Shown: positions 54,851-63,692 of the stretch, in pieces | How the letters are laid out: each line of letters begins with the position of its first letter | Numbering within the stretch: position 1 is the first letter of the stretch | From: Microbacterium sp. SS28 | GTDB lineage: Bacteria; Actinomycetota; Actinomycetes; Actinomycetales; Microbacteriaceae | DNA length: 64,000 bases | Direction of reading: 5' to 3' | NCBI RefSeq assembly: GCF_022761035.1 | Contig: NZ_JAKWJP010000003.1 | Location: forward strand, 434,001-498,000 | Program-made: the position numbers and the translations under genes | Notes under the pieces: generated by a model | The model's database searches: none | What the model saw: only the letters and a program-made list of their open reading frames with translations | What the model was told of the DNA's origin: nothing

Positions 54851-54856
54851 TACTCT
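54851..54856 (+). promoter_or_regulatory. -10 element of pseB
   Basis: TACTCT, 28 bases before GTG 54885. GGGAG near 54873 is the ribosome site, so pseB has a normal short leader. Confidence 0.4.
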
Positions 54857-54884
54857 CGACTAACTCATCAGTGGGAGACTTGCC

Positions 54885-55874
54885 GTGAGCACCCTGTCAG
54901 GCTCGAGCATTCTAATCACTGGCGGTACGGGGTCTTTTGGCAAGGCCTTTATACGTCATGCCCTTGACCACCTCGATCCGCGCAGGCTCGTCGTATTCTC
55001 CCGCGACGAACTCAAACAATATGAAGTACGCCAGCAGGTCGGTGACGACCCGCGGCTTCGATGGTTTATCGGCGACGTTCGAGACGAGAGACGCCTGGCC
55101 CGGGCGTTGCACGGCGTGGACTTCGTCATTCACGCGGCGGCGCTAAAGCAGGTCGATACCGCCGAGTACAACCCCTTCGAGTTTGTCAAGACAAACATCC
55201 TCGGCAGTCAGAATGTTATCGAAGCTGCGATTGACGCAGGGGTGCAGAAGGTCGTTGCGCTCTCAACGGACAAGGCCTCTAGCCCGATCAACTTGTATGG
55301 GGCGACGAAACTGACTGCCGACAAGCTCTTCATCAGCGGCAATCACTATGCGGCGGCGTATCCAACCCGCTTTGCAGTCGTCCGCTACGGGAACGTAATG
55401 GGTTCGAGAGGCTCCGTTATTCCGTTCTTCAAAAAGCTAGCCGGCGAGGGCAGGCCGTTGCCTATAACCGATGTTCGCTGCACACGTTTCTTCATCACCC
55501 TTGAGAAAGCGGTTGAGATGGTCGTCGATGCGTTCGAGTTGATGCAGGGCGGAGAGTTGCTCGTTCCCCGAATTCCCTCGATGAAGGTGACGGACCTCGC
55601 ACACGCCGTCGCGCCCGGCGCCGAGTTGGTCGACGTAGGCCTACGCCCGGGTGAGAAGCTTCATGAGGAGATGATCAGCCCCGAGGAGGGGCGCCGCGCA
55701 GTTTCTGTCGGGGACGGAAAGTACTTCGTCATCCAGCCGGACCTCGCTTCGTGGGGATATGTGACGCCCAAAGGTGCGCAGCCGGTTCCTGGGGGTTTCT
55801 CGTACCGCTCGGACACAAACGATCGGTGGTACAGCCAGGAAGAGTTGTCGGCAATCATAGAGACCCCGCTGTAG
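54885..55874 (+). CDS. pseB: UDP-N-acetylglucosamine 4,6-dehydratase (inverting) PseB
   Basis: PseB makes the first keto sugar of pseudaminic acid synthesis. The 329-residue SDR protein has ILITGGTGSFGKAF, FSRDELKQYE, FGDVRDE-like IGDVRDERRL, ALKQVDTAEYNPFEFVKTNI, and the active site STDKASSPINLYGATK. These are the PseB/FlaA1 hallmarks. It starts with GTG and heads a plus-strand operon pseB-pseC-pseF with gaps of 4 bases or overlaps. Confidence 0.95.
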   Translation: MSTLSGSSILITGGTGSFGKAFIRHALDHLDPRRLVVFSRDELKQYEVRQQVGDDPRLRWFIGDVRDERRLARALHGVDFVIHAAALKQVDTAEYNPFEFVKTNILGSQNVIEAAIDAGVQKVVALSTDKASSPINLYGATKLTADKLFISGNHYAAAYPTRFAVVRYGNVMGSRGSVIPFFKKLAGEGRPLPITDVRCTRFFITLEKAVEMVVDAFELMQGGELLVPRIPSMKVTDLAHAVAPGAELVDVGLRPGEKLHEEMISPEEGRRAVSVGDGKYFVIQPDLASWGYVTPKGAQPVPGGFSYRSDTNDRWYSQEELSAIIETPL

Positions 55875-55878
55875 CCCG

Positions 55879-57003
55879 GTGTTGCCCTACGGAAGACAGT
55901 CGATCAACGAGGACGACATAGCGGCTGTCGTTGAGATCTTGCGCGGCGACTGGCTGACGACTGGTCCGGCCGTCGCCGCCTTCGAGCAAGCAGTGAGCGG
56001 ATTGACGGGCGGTCATCGCGCGGTTTCGGCAACGTCGGGAACCGCAGCCCTCCACATTGCCTACGCCGCCGCCAAAGTCGGACCCGGCGATGAGGTGATT
56101 ACGACACCTATGACGTTTGTTGCGACCGCGGCTACGGCATCGATCCTCGGCGCTCGTGTGCGATTCGCCGACGTCGAAGAAGACACGGCCCTGCTCGATC
56201 CGAACGCTGTCGCGGCTGAACTGAGCGATCGTACGACCGTAATTGCAGCAGTGGACTACGCCGGGCATCCTGCCAACTACGCTGCACTCCAGACCCTCGC
56301 GAACACTGCGGGTGCGATCACGCTTGCGGACGCTGCTCACTCGATTGGGGGGCGAGACGGTGATCGGCCAGTGGGCGATCTGGCGGACGTCACGACCTTT
56401 TCCTTCTTCCCGACCAAGAATCTCACCACCGGAGAAGGCGGCGCGGTTGTCGCCAAGGATGCGGAGCTAGCACAGCGTGCGCACGAGTTCCACAACATCG
56501 GCTTGGTGCGCGATCCGGATCGCTTTGAAATTCGAGGTGAGGGGCCGTGGCATCAGGAAGTTCACGAGCTGGGTGTCAACTACCGACTCACTGATGTCGC
56601 GTGCGCCCTCGGTCTAGCACAGTTGGCGAGGATCGAAACATTCAAGCGTCGACGCAGTGAAATCTTCGAGCGATACAGCGCTGCGCTGGGCCAAGTCGAT
56701 GGCGTGCGAATACCGGTCAAACGTCCCCACGCAGATCCCATGTGGCATCTTTATCCGATTCGCGTGTTGGATGGCCGACGCCGTGAGGTGTACGACCGGA
56801 TGCGAGGGGCGGGCGTCGGCGTACAAGTCAATTACATGCCGGTCTACTGGCACCCGGTTTATCAGCGGTCTGGGTATGCGCGCGGACTATGCCCGAACGC
56901 GGAGTTGTTCTATAGCGAGGAGCTGTCCCTCCCGATCTATCCGGACCTCGCTGACTCTGAAGTCGACTTTGTCATCGACCAGTTGATTAGGGCATTGACT
57001 TGA
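55879..57003 (+). CDS. pseC: UDP-4-keto-6-deoxy sugar aminotransferase PseC
   Basis: PseC is a PLP enzyme of the DegT/DnrJ/EryC1 family. The 374-residue protein begins MLPYGRQSINEDDIAAV, has ATSGTAALHIAYAA, and the PLP Lys180 in FSFFPTKNLTTGEGG. It also has the PseC-style GEGPWHQEVHELGVNYR. GTG start is 4 bases after the pseB stop. Confidence 0.95.
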   Translation: MLPYGRQSINEDDIAAVVEILRGDWLTTGPAVAAFEQAVSGLTGGHRAVSATSGTAALHIAYAAAKVGPGDEVITTPMTFVATAATASILGARVRFADVEEDTALLDPNAVAAELSDRTTVIAAVDYAGHPANYAALQTLANTAGAITLADAAHSIGGRDGDRPVGDLADVTTFSFFPTKNLTTGEGGAVVAKDAELAQRAHEFHNIGLVRDPDRFEIRGEGPWHQEVHELGVNYRLTDVACALGLAQLARIETFKRRRSEIFERYSAALGQVDGVRIPVKRPHADPMWHLYPIRVLDGRRREVYDRMRGAGVGVQVNYMPVYWHPVYQRSGYARGLCPNAELFYSEELSLPIYPDLADSEVDFVIDQLIRALT

Positions 57004-57725
57004 CTCGAGTTGGGATCATCACTCAGGCCCGCATGGCCAGCGCACGGCTCCCGGGAAAGGTCATGTTGCCCGCCGCAGGCAAGAGGATGCTCGAGCATCA
57101 CCTCACTCGACTCGCGTGGGCCAAAGTCCCGGTCTACGTTGCTACCACGACGAGCGACGCGGACGACATCGTAGCCGAGGTCGCAGCGGCGTCGGGCGTG
57201 GACTGCTTTCGGGGCAGCGAGACCGACGTCCTCGGCCGGTACGCCGAAGCGGCCCGAGCGTTCAGTTTGGATGTTGTGGTGCGAGTCACCTCTGACTGCC
57301 CTTTAGTCGACGGGAATTTGGTAGGCCGCGGGATAGATCTCTTCTGTGAACTCGGCGACCCCTGTGCGTTCGTCTCTAATGTTGTCGAACGAACCTACCC
57401 TCGCGGCTTCGACTTCGAAGTGTTCTCGGCTGTGCGTCTTCTCGAGGCGGATCGGCGGGCCACCGCACGCTCCGATCGTGAGCACGTGACGCCCTTTCTT
57501 CATCGATCCTCTGAGACTCTCCAACACTCGGTGTTGCGCTCAACAGATGCATCGCGATTTCGGGTGACGCTCGACACAGAGCCGGACCTCGAAGTCATCC
57601 GCAGCCTCATCGAGATCTTCGGCGCTGCAGAGTTGACCGCCGAAGAGATTATTAGCTTGCTCGAGGCGCACCCGGAGGTCGCCAGCATCAATTCTCATGT
57701 CGAGCAGAAAAAGCTGGGTGACTGA
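57000..57725 (+). CDS. pseF: Acylneuraminate-type cytidylyltransferase (PseF/SpsF-like)
   Basis: A 241-residue enzyme: IITQARMASARLPGKVM (nucleotide binding), VRVTSDCPLVDG, SNVVERTYPRGFDFEVF, DREHVTPF and RVTLDTEPDLEVI. It belongs to the SpsF branch of CMP-sugar synthetases and is the one missing step here, so it should activate pseudaminic acid with CTP. It starts with TTG at 57000, overlapping the pseC stop (TTGA). Its 3' end overlaps the antisense nucleotidyltransferase gene by 38 bp. Confidence 0.85.
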   Translation: MTRVGIITQARMASARLPGKVMLPAAGKRMLEHHLTRLAWAKVPVYVATTTSDADDIVAEVAAASGVDCFRGSETDVLGRYAEAARAFSLDVVVRVTSDCPLVDGNLVGRGIDLFCELGDPCAFVSNVVERTYPRGFDFEVFSAVRLLEADRRATARSDREHVTPFLHRSSETLQHSVLRSTDASRFRVTLDTEPDLEVIRSLIEIFGAAELTAEEIISLLEAHPEVASINSHVEQKKLGD

Positions 57726-58695
57726 AGGCTGACTGCACCTTGCGCCTGCCGCCAAGAGCATATTTGAATCCCCAGCTCGAACGTGAACCGGACTCACTCT
57801 TGGCGCGAATGCCGGCGATCCCTGACCGGAAGCCGCGACCCAACCGCAGAACGCGGGCAACAAGCCGGCCCCCAGGAGTGTCCACGACTTCGGGCCGCGC
57901 CAAGACAAGATCGTGGCGTGTGGGCCAGATAGACCGCCACGCGACGATGGGCTTCTCGAACCACCGTGCGTGCCGCAGAGCTAATATCCAAAAGTAGGGT
58001 CCGTAGGATTCGAACGAGACCCACTCGTTCCATTCGCGCAATTGCTTCGAAGATCGTTGGTCGATCGAGACGTCAAGCGGGACGCCTAGCGCAGAGAGCA
58101 CGTCCCGGAGCGTTTCACTGCTGCCGGTTGCCACGGCGAGCGTTGCCACCTCGCCCCGCTCGTACTCCGTTAGCGTCAGCTTTCCCAGTTCAACTAGTTC
58201 CCTGCGATGTCGCGGGTCAGCCTTCGCGCCCCTTAGCGAATGGAGGCCGAGGATCAGGATGCTTCCGACACGGTCAGGTATCGTACAGGCGCGATGGGCG
58301 CAATCCATCTGGGCCTTTCGATCCCACAGTTGCTCGAAGACGACCGATGGCTGCGCTAGAAACCCCGGAAAGTATGAGTGAACATCCAGATCACAAGGCC
58401 AGCCATCCCGGACGTACGTTCGGGAATGACGTGTGGTTCGCTCCGTAATGAAAAGCAAGCTGCGCTCGCCCCAGCCTGCAGATTCGATGACATTGCACAA
58501 CTCTTCGAAGCGTGCCGGGTCAACGAGTACATCTACGTCGGACGATCGGCGAGGCTCCCGAAGTCCATGGTGCTGGAGGGATGGTCCCTTGATGAAGATG
58601 ACTCGAATGCCCCGCTCGGCTGCCACGTGCTGGACCCACGCGTGGCCGAGATCAACCGCTTCGTCCAGTCCTAGAAGGGAAGGCGAGCCAAGCAT
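57688..58695 (-). CDS. PF14907-type nucleotidyltransferase family protein (copy 2)
   Basis: A 335-residue protein homologous along its length to 10205-11134: GIRVIFIKGPSL, RRSSDVDVLVDPARFEEL, GWPCDLDVHSYFPGFLAQPSVVFE and WPTRHDLVLARPEVVDTPGGR. It carries an additional C-terminal tail of about 30 residues. Here no HprK-like partner lies nearby, only pseudaminic acid and glycan genes. ATG follows TAGGGT by 6 bases. It overlaps pseF tail to tail. Confidence 0.78.
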   Translation of the reverse strand: MLGSPSLLGLDEAVDLGHAWVQHVAAERGIRVIFIKGPSLQHHGLREPRRSSDVDVLVDPARFEELCNVIESAGWGERSLLFITERTTRHSRTYVRDGWPCDLDVHSYFPGFLAQPSVVFEQLWDRKAQMDCAHRACTIPDRVGSILILGLHSLRGAKADPRHRRELVELGKLTLTEYERGEVATLAVATGSSETLRDVLSALGVPLDVSIDQRSSKQLREWNEWVSFESYGPYFWILALRHARWFEKPIVAWRSIWPTRHDLVLARPEVVDTPGGRLVARVLRLGRGFRSGIAGIRAKSESGSRSSWGFKYALGGRRKVQSAFSHPAFSARHEN

Positions 58696-58701
58696 CGTAA
58701 T

Positions 58702-58707
58702 ACCCTA
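58702..58707 (-). promoter_or_regulatory. -10 element of nucleotidyltransferase copy 2
   Basis: TAGGGT on the minus strand, 6 bases before ATG 58695. It is the same hexamer as at copy 1. Confidence 0.55.
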
Positions 58708-58757
58708 CGGTACGCATGTCACCATCACTCAGCGGACGCGCACACGCCAGCCCGGAC

Positions 58758-60038
58758 TTACACATCGCTGGCCGGCCCAATCGCCGCGCGAGTGCGGTTG
58801 AGCGCAGTTGGTCCAGTGTGTCGTACCATCTGTTCGGATAGCTGTCCGAGTTCCCGGGCGTGCTCCTCAGATATCCTCCCGGCCCGGACGTCCACGGGGT
58901 TTCTCCGTGTCATGACTTCTATATCTTCGAGGTCGGCAGGCAGGGGTCGTGACTCGTCCGAGAAGACCGCCACCGCGTGCCCCGCGAGGACGGCTTCGAC
59001 GAGCGCCGTTGATGTGACTCCAACGACCAAGTCATTCTTCTGGAGAAAGAGAGCGAGCGGCACGCCTCTCGATTGCACGACCGTGCATAGCGACGCACAC
59101 GCCGACCACGACGGACCTAGGTCGTGCTGCACACTGGGGTGAGCTCGAATCACCACCTCGATCTTGGCGTCGCGCGCCATTTGCACGAGGGTATGAAGCG
59201 CCTGTCGCTCGTAATCGTGCAATTGCTCGCGTGAATGGCAGATGACGATGCGGTCGATGTCCGGGTTGATGGGGCGCCGTTCCTGAATGTCCCAGCGGCC
59301 GACGACGTGTATTCGCTTATCTGGTGCGTGCCGGTTAAACCACAACTCCTGGGAGGATCCCCATGCCAGCACCTCATCGGCCAGAACAGGCAGGTAGGTT
59401 GCGCGCGCTGGTGAGCCGTGGACTGCGGTGACGATCCGCTTCTTCGCCTGCTGAGCAGCCCACATCCACGGTCGGGAACTGGCATGCCGGTCAAAGTCAG
59501 TGATCACGACACGGACGCCCGAGAAGTCGGTGTCAGACGCGGCTTGGTACCTGAGTACCTGTGAGAGTACTGCGACTTCTTCTCGTAGTCGGTTCGGCGA
59601 CGACCGAACGTGATTTCGCAATGTCGAGCCACGTCGCAAGCGTGCATAGACCCGAAGTCGGCTAAGCGAACCGAAGGAATAGATCGCTCGCAATCCAACG
59701 CCAGGTGAATCCTGGATCGAGCCGACTGAGAGTTCAGCGTGGTGCGCGTCCATGAACACTGTGCACGTTACATTCGCCGGGCGCGCGGACACGAGGGCCT
59801 CACTAAACCGCGCGCCGTGTTCAACTCCGTTCGCGATCACGAACAGAACCTGACCCGGGACACCCATCGTCAATCGAGGCCGTTGACGGAGTGACGCGCA
59901 CACCGAGAATGCCAATCCGAGCGCGAGCCGCGACACTGAGGCGCGGTTTCGGGCAGGGTCGGCGAGGCTTAGCGAATCAACAACCTCCGCTGAAAGGAAC
60001 TCGTCGCTACTTGTCAATTGAGGTGCGCAGCCTCTCAC
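58758..60038 (-). CDS. GT-B-like glycosyltransferase of unknown specificity
   Basis: A protein of up to 426 residues with VLFVIANGVEHGARFSEALV, VVITDFDRHASSRPWMWA, VHGSPARATYLPVLADEVLAWGSSQ, VIRAHPSVQ and GVTSTALVEAVLAGHAVAVF. It has the CDP-glycerol/polysialyltransferase-like GT-B plan; a role in transferring pseudaminic acid is possible but not proven. The start is unsure: GTG 60038, GTG 59936 or ATG 59867. The longest form overlaps the GH99-like gene by 32 bp. Confidence 0.65.
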   Translation of the reverse strand: MRGCAPQLTSSDEFLSAEVVDSLSLADPARNRASVSRLALGLAFSVCASLRQRPRLTMGVPGQVLFVIANGVEHGARFSEALVSARPANVTCTVFMDAHHAELSVGSIQDSPGVGLRAIYSFGSLSRLRVYARLRRGSTLRNHVRSSPNRLREEVAVLSQVLRYQAASDTDFSGVRVVITDFDRHASSRPWMWAAQQAKKRIVTAVHGSPARATYLPVLADEVLAWGSSQELWFNRHAPDKRIHVVGRWDIQERRPINPDIDRIVICHSREQLHDYERQALHTLVQMARDAKIEVVIRAHPSVQHDLGPSWSACASLCTVVQSRGVPLALFLQKNDLVVGVTSTALVEAVLAGHAVAVFSDESRPLPADLEDIEVMTRRNPVDVRAGRISEEHARELGQLSEQMVRHTGPTALNRTRAAIGPASDV

Positions 60039-61245
60039 TCAACCATCGGCCCGCATTCAGCGCGCTCGCGGCTGCTGCGAGCGCTGTCGAGCGAAGCCAC
60101 GCTACAGATGGCATCCCCACCGGTCGTTTGGAGGGGATCGCGCGCCAGGCGTAGTCGGGTCGCGTCGCCGATAGGTATTCGTCTCCATGTGAGGCATCTG
60201 GCTCGAGGTACGCTCCCTCCGCCCACTCATTCCAGGCGTTGATGAATACGAGCCCATCCTTCCCATGCCGATTCTCGGCGTCTCGGGCGTGAGCAAGCCA
60301 TTGGCTATATCTCTGCGGCGACGCATCCACATACACCGTTGCGTTCGGTCCTCTGCGGGCACTGTTATCCCAACCCGGCATGACGCCTGGGTGGCGTCGA
60401 AACTCCGCCGGTCGCCGCGACATGAACCGTCGGGCGGTTCGCTCGTACGACATAAGCCGACCACGGAACTTGGCGTCTAGCCGTGGTGGGGGCCGAAGTA
60501 GGGCCGAGCCGAGCGTATTGGCACCCACCGGAGGAAACTCGGCGACAGCGTCAAATCCAACTGGCCGCGGGTCGATGTGCCGCCGCGTCTCGGCGGCGAT
60601 GAGGTAGAGCTCACCTATGCCAGCCTCACGCGCGATCCGCCGCCATGCGATCGCAAGCTTTGCTGCGTGAGGGATATGGTCCACTCGGTGAACGACAAGA
60701 ACCGCCCGTGAGTCAACGCGCAAGTAGCGGGGGTCGGACAGGTACTTGAGCATGTCGCGAAAGACCTCGGCGGCGGTACCCTCGTCGTATTCCTGGCTGA
60801 TCAGCACTTGGTGGTCTTTGCCATCCCAGCGACGAGACCAATTCTCATTGGCCCAAGAGATGCAGAACGGGAAGTCCGGCCCACTCTTCAGATACAGGTC
60901 CAGCGGCGCCTCGAGAAGGCGTTTGCCAGAGAACCAGTAATAGTAGATGCAGAATGCATCGATCCCAGACTCAACCGCAAGCGCCGCTTGTGCGTGCAAT
61001 ACCGACTCATCACGCAGGTCGTATTCGCCCAGGGGTCCAGCCCTGCGGGGGTGATCGTGACCGCTGAACGCGGGCCGGGCGCGCCGAACATTCGTCCACT
61101 CGGTGAATCCAGGGCCCCACCAGCGGTCATTCTCCGGAATCGTGTGGAATTGTGGAAGAAAGAACGCAATCGTACGCGCACGCACGCTCATATCCGTCTT
61201 TCCGCTGCCTTGTGCTACGGGGGGCACCCTCTGGTCACGGCCCAT
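60007..61245 (-). CDS. WbsX/GH99-like family protein
   Basis: A 412-residue protein: RTIAFFLPQFHTIPENDRWWGPGFTEWTNV, FCIYYYWFSGKRLLEAPLDL, FPFCISWANENWSRRWDG and LVFINAWNEWAEGAYLEPD. These are the PF14307 (WbsX) signature, related to glycoside hydrolase 99, often present in O-antigen clusters. ATG 61245 follows GGAGG by 4 bases and overlaps the upstream GT2 stop by 11 bases. Confidence 0.9.
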   Translation of the reverse strand: MGRDQRVPPVAQGSGKTDMSVRARTIAFFLPQFHTIPENDRWWGPGFTEWTNVRRARPAFSGHDHPRRAGPLGEYDLRDESVLHAQAALAVESGIDAFCIYYYWFSGKRLLEAPLDLYLKSGPDFPFCISWANENWSRRWDGKDHQVLISQEYDEGTAAEVFRDMLKYLSDPRYLRVDSRAVLVVHRVDHIPHAAKLAIAWRRIAREAGIGELYLIAAETRRHIDPRPVGFDAVAEFPPVGANTLGSALLRPPPRLDAKFRGRLMSYERTARRFMSRRPAEFRRHPGVMPGWDNSARRGPNATVYVDASPQRYSQWLAHARDAENRHGKDGLVFINAWNEWAEGAYLEPDASHGDEYLSATRPDYAWRAIPSKRPVGMPSVAWLRSTALAAAASALNAGRWLSERLRTSIDK

Positions 61246-62227
61246 GTTTCCTCCGCTTATGCATCCGCGTTCGAATCGTCCGACGGTTGGCGCTAAGTCC
61301 TGCGACGGTTGCGCCAACCAAGAGCGCACCGACCCGTCCTGCAGGCGCCTCGCCCTTCCAGACGCTCATTATTGATCGAACAAACAACGTGAGAGACAAT
61401 CCCCCCCGCGCAAAAGGCTCAACATCGGCGCGCACCGCTTGGGACAGGTTCGGGGTCCGCACGAGGAGTTCCTCAGCAACACGCACTCGCCAGCCCCATC
61501 GATGCTCTGCCAGGTAGGAGGCCGAGAAGAAGCCCCCGCTGCGCGCGCGCCAATTCCCGAGGCGCACGATCCACCCGCCGCTCTGAGTCTCCCCGAGCAC
61601 GTTATCGTCGTGCTGAATGTAGTCCTGCAAACACTCGTCAATGATCTTGACTTCACCCGCAATGGCTGCACATATGCCTAACCAATGGTCGTGATATGCG
61701 GCATCTGTTGGGCGCGGAAATGGGAGGGCGAGTGGGAGCAGTGACGCACGGAAAATACTAAAGCTGCCAGTAATCGTATTGTCCAGAATGTCAGCGAAGA
61801 GACCGTTCCAGACTCGGTCGGTCCGCCGGCCGACGTTTTCATCGACGAGATCTTCATGAACGACTCGTGCTTGCCCGCTGACGAGCATCGCGGACTCGAG
61901 TTCAGGGATGAGCTTTTCCAGTTTGTCTCCATACCAATGGTCGTCCTGATCCGACAGCGCGATCCAATCGACGTCGTACTCCACCTGCATAAGCGCGCGC
62001 TCAAAGTTCCGGTAGAAGCCGACGCGGTTCGGATAGTTCGTAACGTTGAACCGATCATCCCCTGCCACGCACTCCATGACGATCGAGACGTCTTCGTCCG
62101 AGCCCCCGTCGATCGCGATTTCGCATCGCCAATCTCGGATCGTCTGAGCCACGAGAGAATCCACCTGCCGTCGAAGTGACTGCCGATGGGGGCGGTACAC
62201 CGCCATGCAAATTGATCCGCTAACCAT
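61235..62227 (-). CDS. GT2 family glycosyltransferase
   Basis: A 330-residue enzyme: GSICMAVYRPHRQSLRRQVDSLVAQTI at the start, IAIDGGSDED, and WIALSDQDDHWYGDKL with the DxD. It resembles rhamnosyltransferase-like GT2 proteins. ATG 62227 overlaps the flippase stop by 8 bases. Confidence 0.9.
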   Translation of the reverse strand: MVSGSICMAVYRPHRQSLRRQVDSLVAQTIRDWRCEIAIDGGSDEDVSIVMECVAGDDRFNVTNYPNRVGFYRNFERALMQVEYDVDWIALSDQDDHWYGDKLEKLIPELESAMLVSGQARVVHEDLVDENVGRRTDRVWNGLFADILDNTITGSFSIFRASLLPLALPFPRPTDAAYHDHWLGICAAIAGEVKIIDECLQDYIQHDDNVLGETQSGGWIVRLGNWRARSGGFFSASYLAEHRWGWRVRVAEELLVRTPNLSQAVRADVEPFARGGLSLTLFVRSIMSVWKGEAPAGRVGALLVGATVAGLSANRRTIRTRMHKRRKHGP

Positions 62228-63641
62228 CGCTGGTACCGGGTGGACGGCCGACATTGCGGAGGAGACCTGCGAGCAGCGTTGCAAGTACGGCGACCGAAAC
62301 TGCGCCGACCATCGCGATAGATGGTTCCCCTGCGGCCATTCCAACGAAGGCGATCAAGGGCACTGCAATTGCTCCAGCCGTAGCGGGCAGTGCTACCCAG
62401 AAGGTGGGTGCCTCTTGCCGGGCGAGGCGCCGCAGTCCTGCGCTTGCGATGGACTGAAACGCATAGAAGAGGGGAATGAGTGTCACCGCCCAGGTCACAT
62501 CTCCCGTTGCGAGCGCCGAACCTGCGGCGACCAAGGTGGCGAGGATCAACGCGAGGGGAGTGGTGACGGCCATTCCTCGCGTACGACCACTCACGAAAAC
62601 GAGATGGATGTTAGCCAGGTAAAGAACCATGAAACCCAAGGCCATCGAGATGACAAGAGCGTTCTCGAGTACAAAGGAAGCCGAGTCCGCTCCCGCGAGG
62701 AAGCGTGCCAGCGCCGGTGCCGTCAGAACGAATCCGGTGGCTAGTCCGAGGCAAAGCAACGCAACGGCCGCAGTCGATCGCCTGAGCGTTTCTCGTCGCG
62801 CCGACGCAGGCGTTCGGTAGATCATCGGTGCCCAGGCATTGTTCACAGCTCCGAGAACGACCAGTGGCGCCGTTCCGAGCAGCATAGCGAGTTGAAGGCG
62901 ACCGCCGACTGTCACGCCCCCAAGCGAGACGCCGAGGGCAACCACCACAACACCAAGTGAGGCCATCGCGAGCTGGTGTGGCACCGTGGGGAGTGCAATA
63001 CGGAGTGCCTCGAAGCATTCACGTCGAGACGTCGATGGCTGCGTACCCATGCATGAGAAGAGAACCGCCCCTGCGCCCACGAGCAGGTGCGACCCAGCGA
63101 GCACAGCGAGGTACAGGTCTGCACGCGGTTCCGTCGTCAGGCACAGGGCCAAGGCGCAAGCGGGCGGCAGTACGGCGATGAGCCATCCAAGCCCCACGAA
63201 GCTGGTCGCGCGGTCATCGGCGCGAAGCATGGATTGGGCGAGTGCCATCCACGCGAGTCCGACCGCGGATGCCACGGGAAGCACGAAGAGCCAGCCGGCG
63301 TATTGGAAGAGCACCGCCGACCACAGCGGTGAGCTCAACGCAATTGGGAGTGCGACGGCGCCGGCTATCGCGCTTCCCGCGATGACCAGACCGACTGCCC
63401 CCTTCCGACCTGTGCTCTCGATGAGTGCGTGCCGCGTCACCGCGGCCGGGAGACCGAGCGGGAGAATCACCGCGACCGCTTGATAGGTGGTAATCGCCAT
63501 CGCGACGTAGCCGTATTCATTGGGGCCGAGAACACGAACGACCAAGGGAGTGATCAGCAACGCCACAAGGATGGGCGCGACGGTGCCGAGGATGTACGTT
63601 GACCCACGTCCGGCGAGCTGCATCCTGGTGTATCTGGTCAT
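62220..63641 (-). CDS. Wzx-like polysaccharide flippase (second)
   Basis: A 473-residue membrane protein with about 12-14 helices: GRGSTYILGTVAPILVALLITPLVVRVLGPNEYG is the MOP superfamily entry. It should move the second island's repeat unit. It is in one coupled run with GT2, WbsX-like and GT-B genes. Confidence 0.9.
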   Translation of the reverse strand: MTRYTRMQLAGRGSTYILGTVAPILVALLITPLVVRVLGPNEYGYVAMAITTYQAVAVILPLGLPAAVTRHALIESTGRKGAVGLVIAGSAIAGAVALPIALSSPLWSAVLFQYAGWLFVLPVASAVGLAWMALAQSMLRADDRATSFVGLGWLIAVLPPACALALCLTTEPRADLYLAVLAGSHLLVGAGAVLFSCMGTQPSTSRRECFEALRIALPTVPHQLAMASLGVVVVALGVSLGGVTVGGRLQLAMLLGTAPLVVLGAVNNAWAPMIYRTPASARRETLRRSTAAVALLCLGLATGFVLTAPALARFLAGADSASFVLENALVISMALGFMVLYLANIHLVFVSGRTRGMAVTTPLALILATLVAAGSALATGDVTWAVTLIPLFYAFQSIASAGLRRLARQEAPTFWVALPATAGAIAVPLIAFVGMAAGEPSIAMVGAVSVAVLATLLAGLLRNVGRPPGTSDG

Positions 63642-63692
63642 GGGGCCATCCAGCGTGGACCGTGCAGGGCGCTACCGCCTCGCATAACCGAT

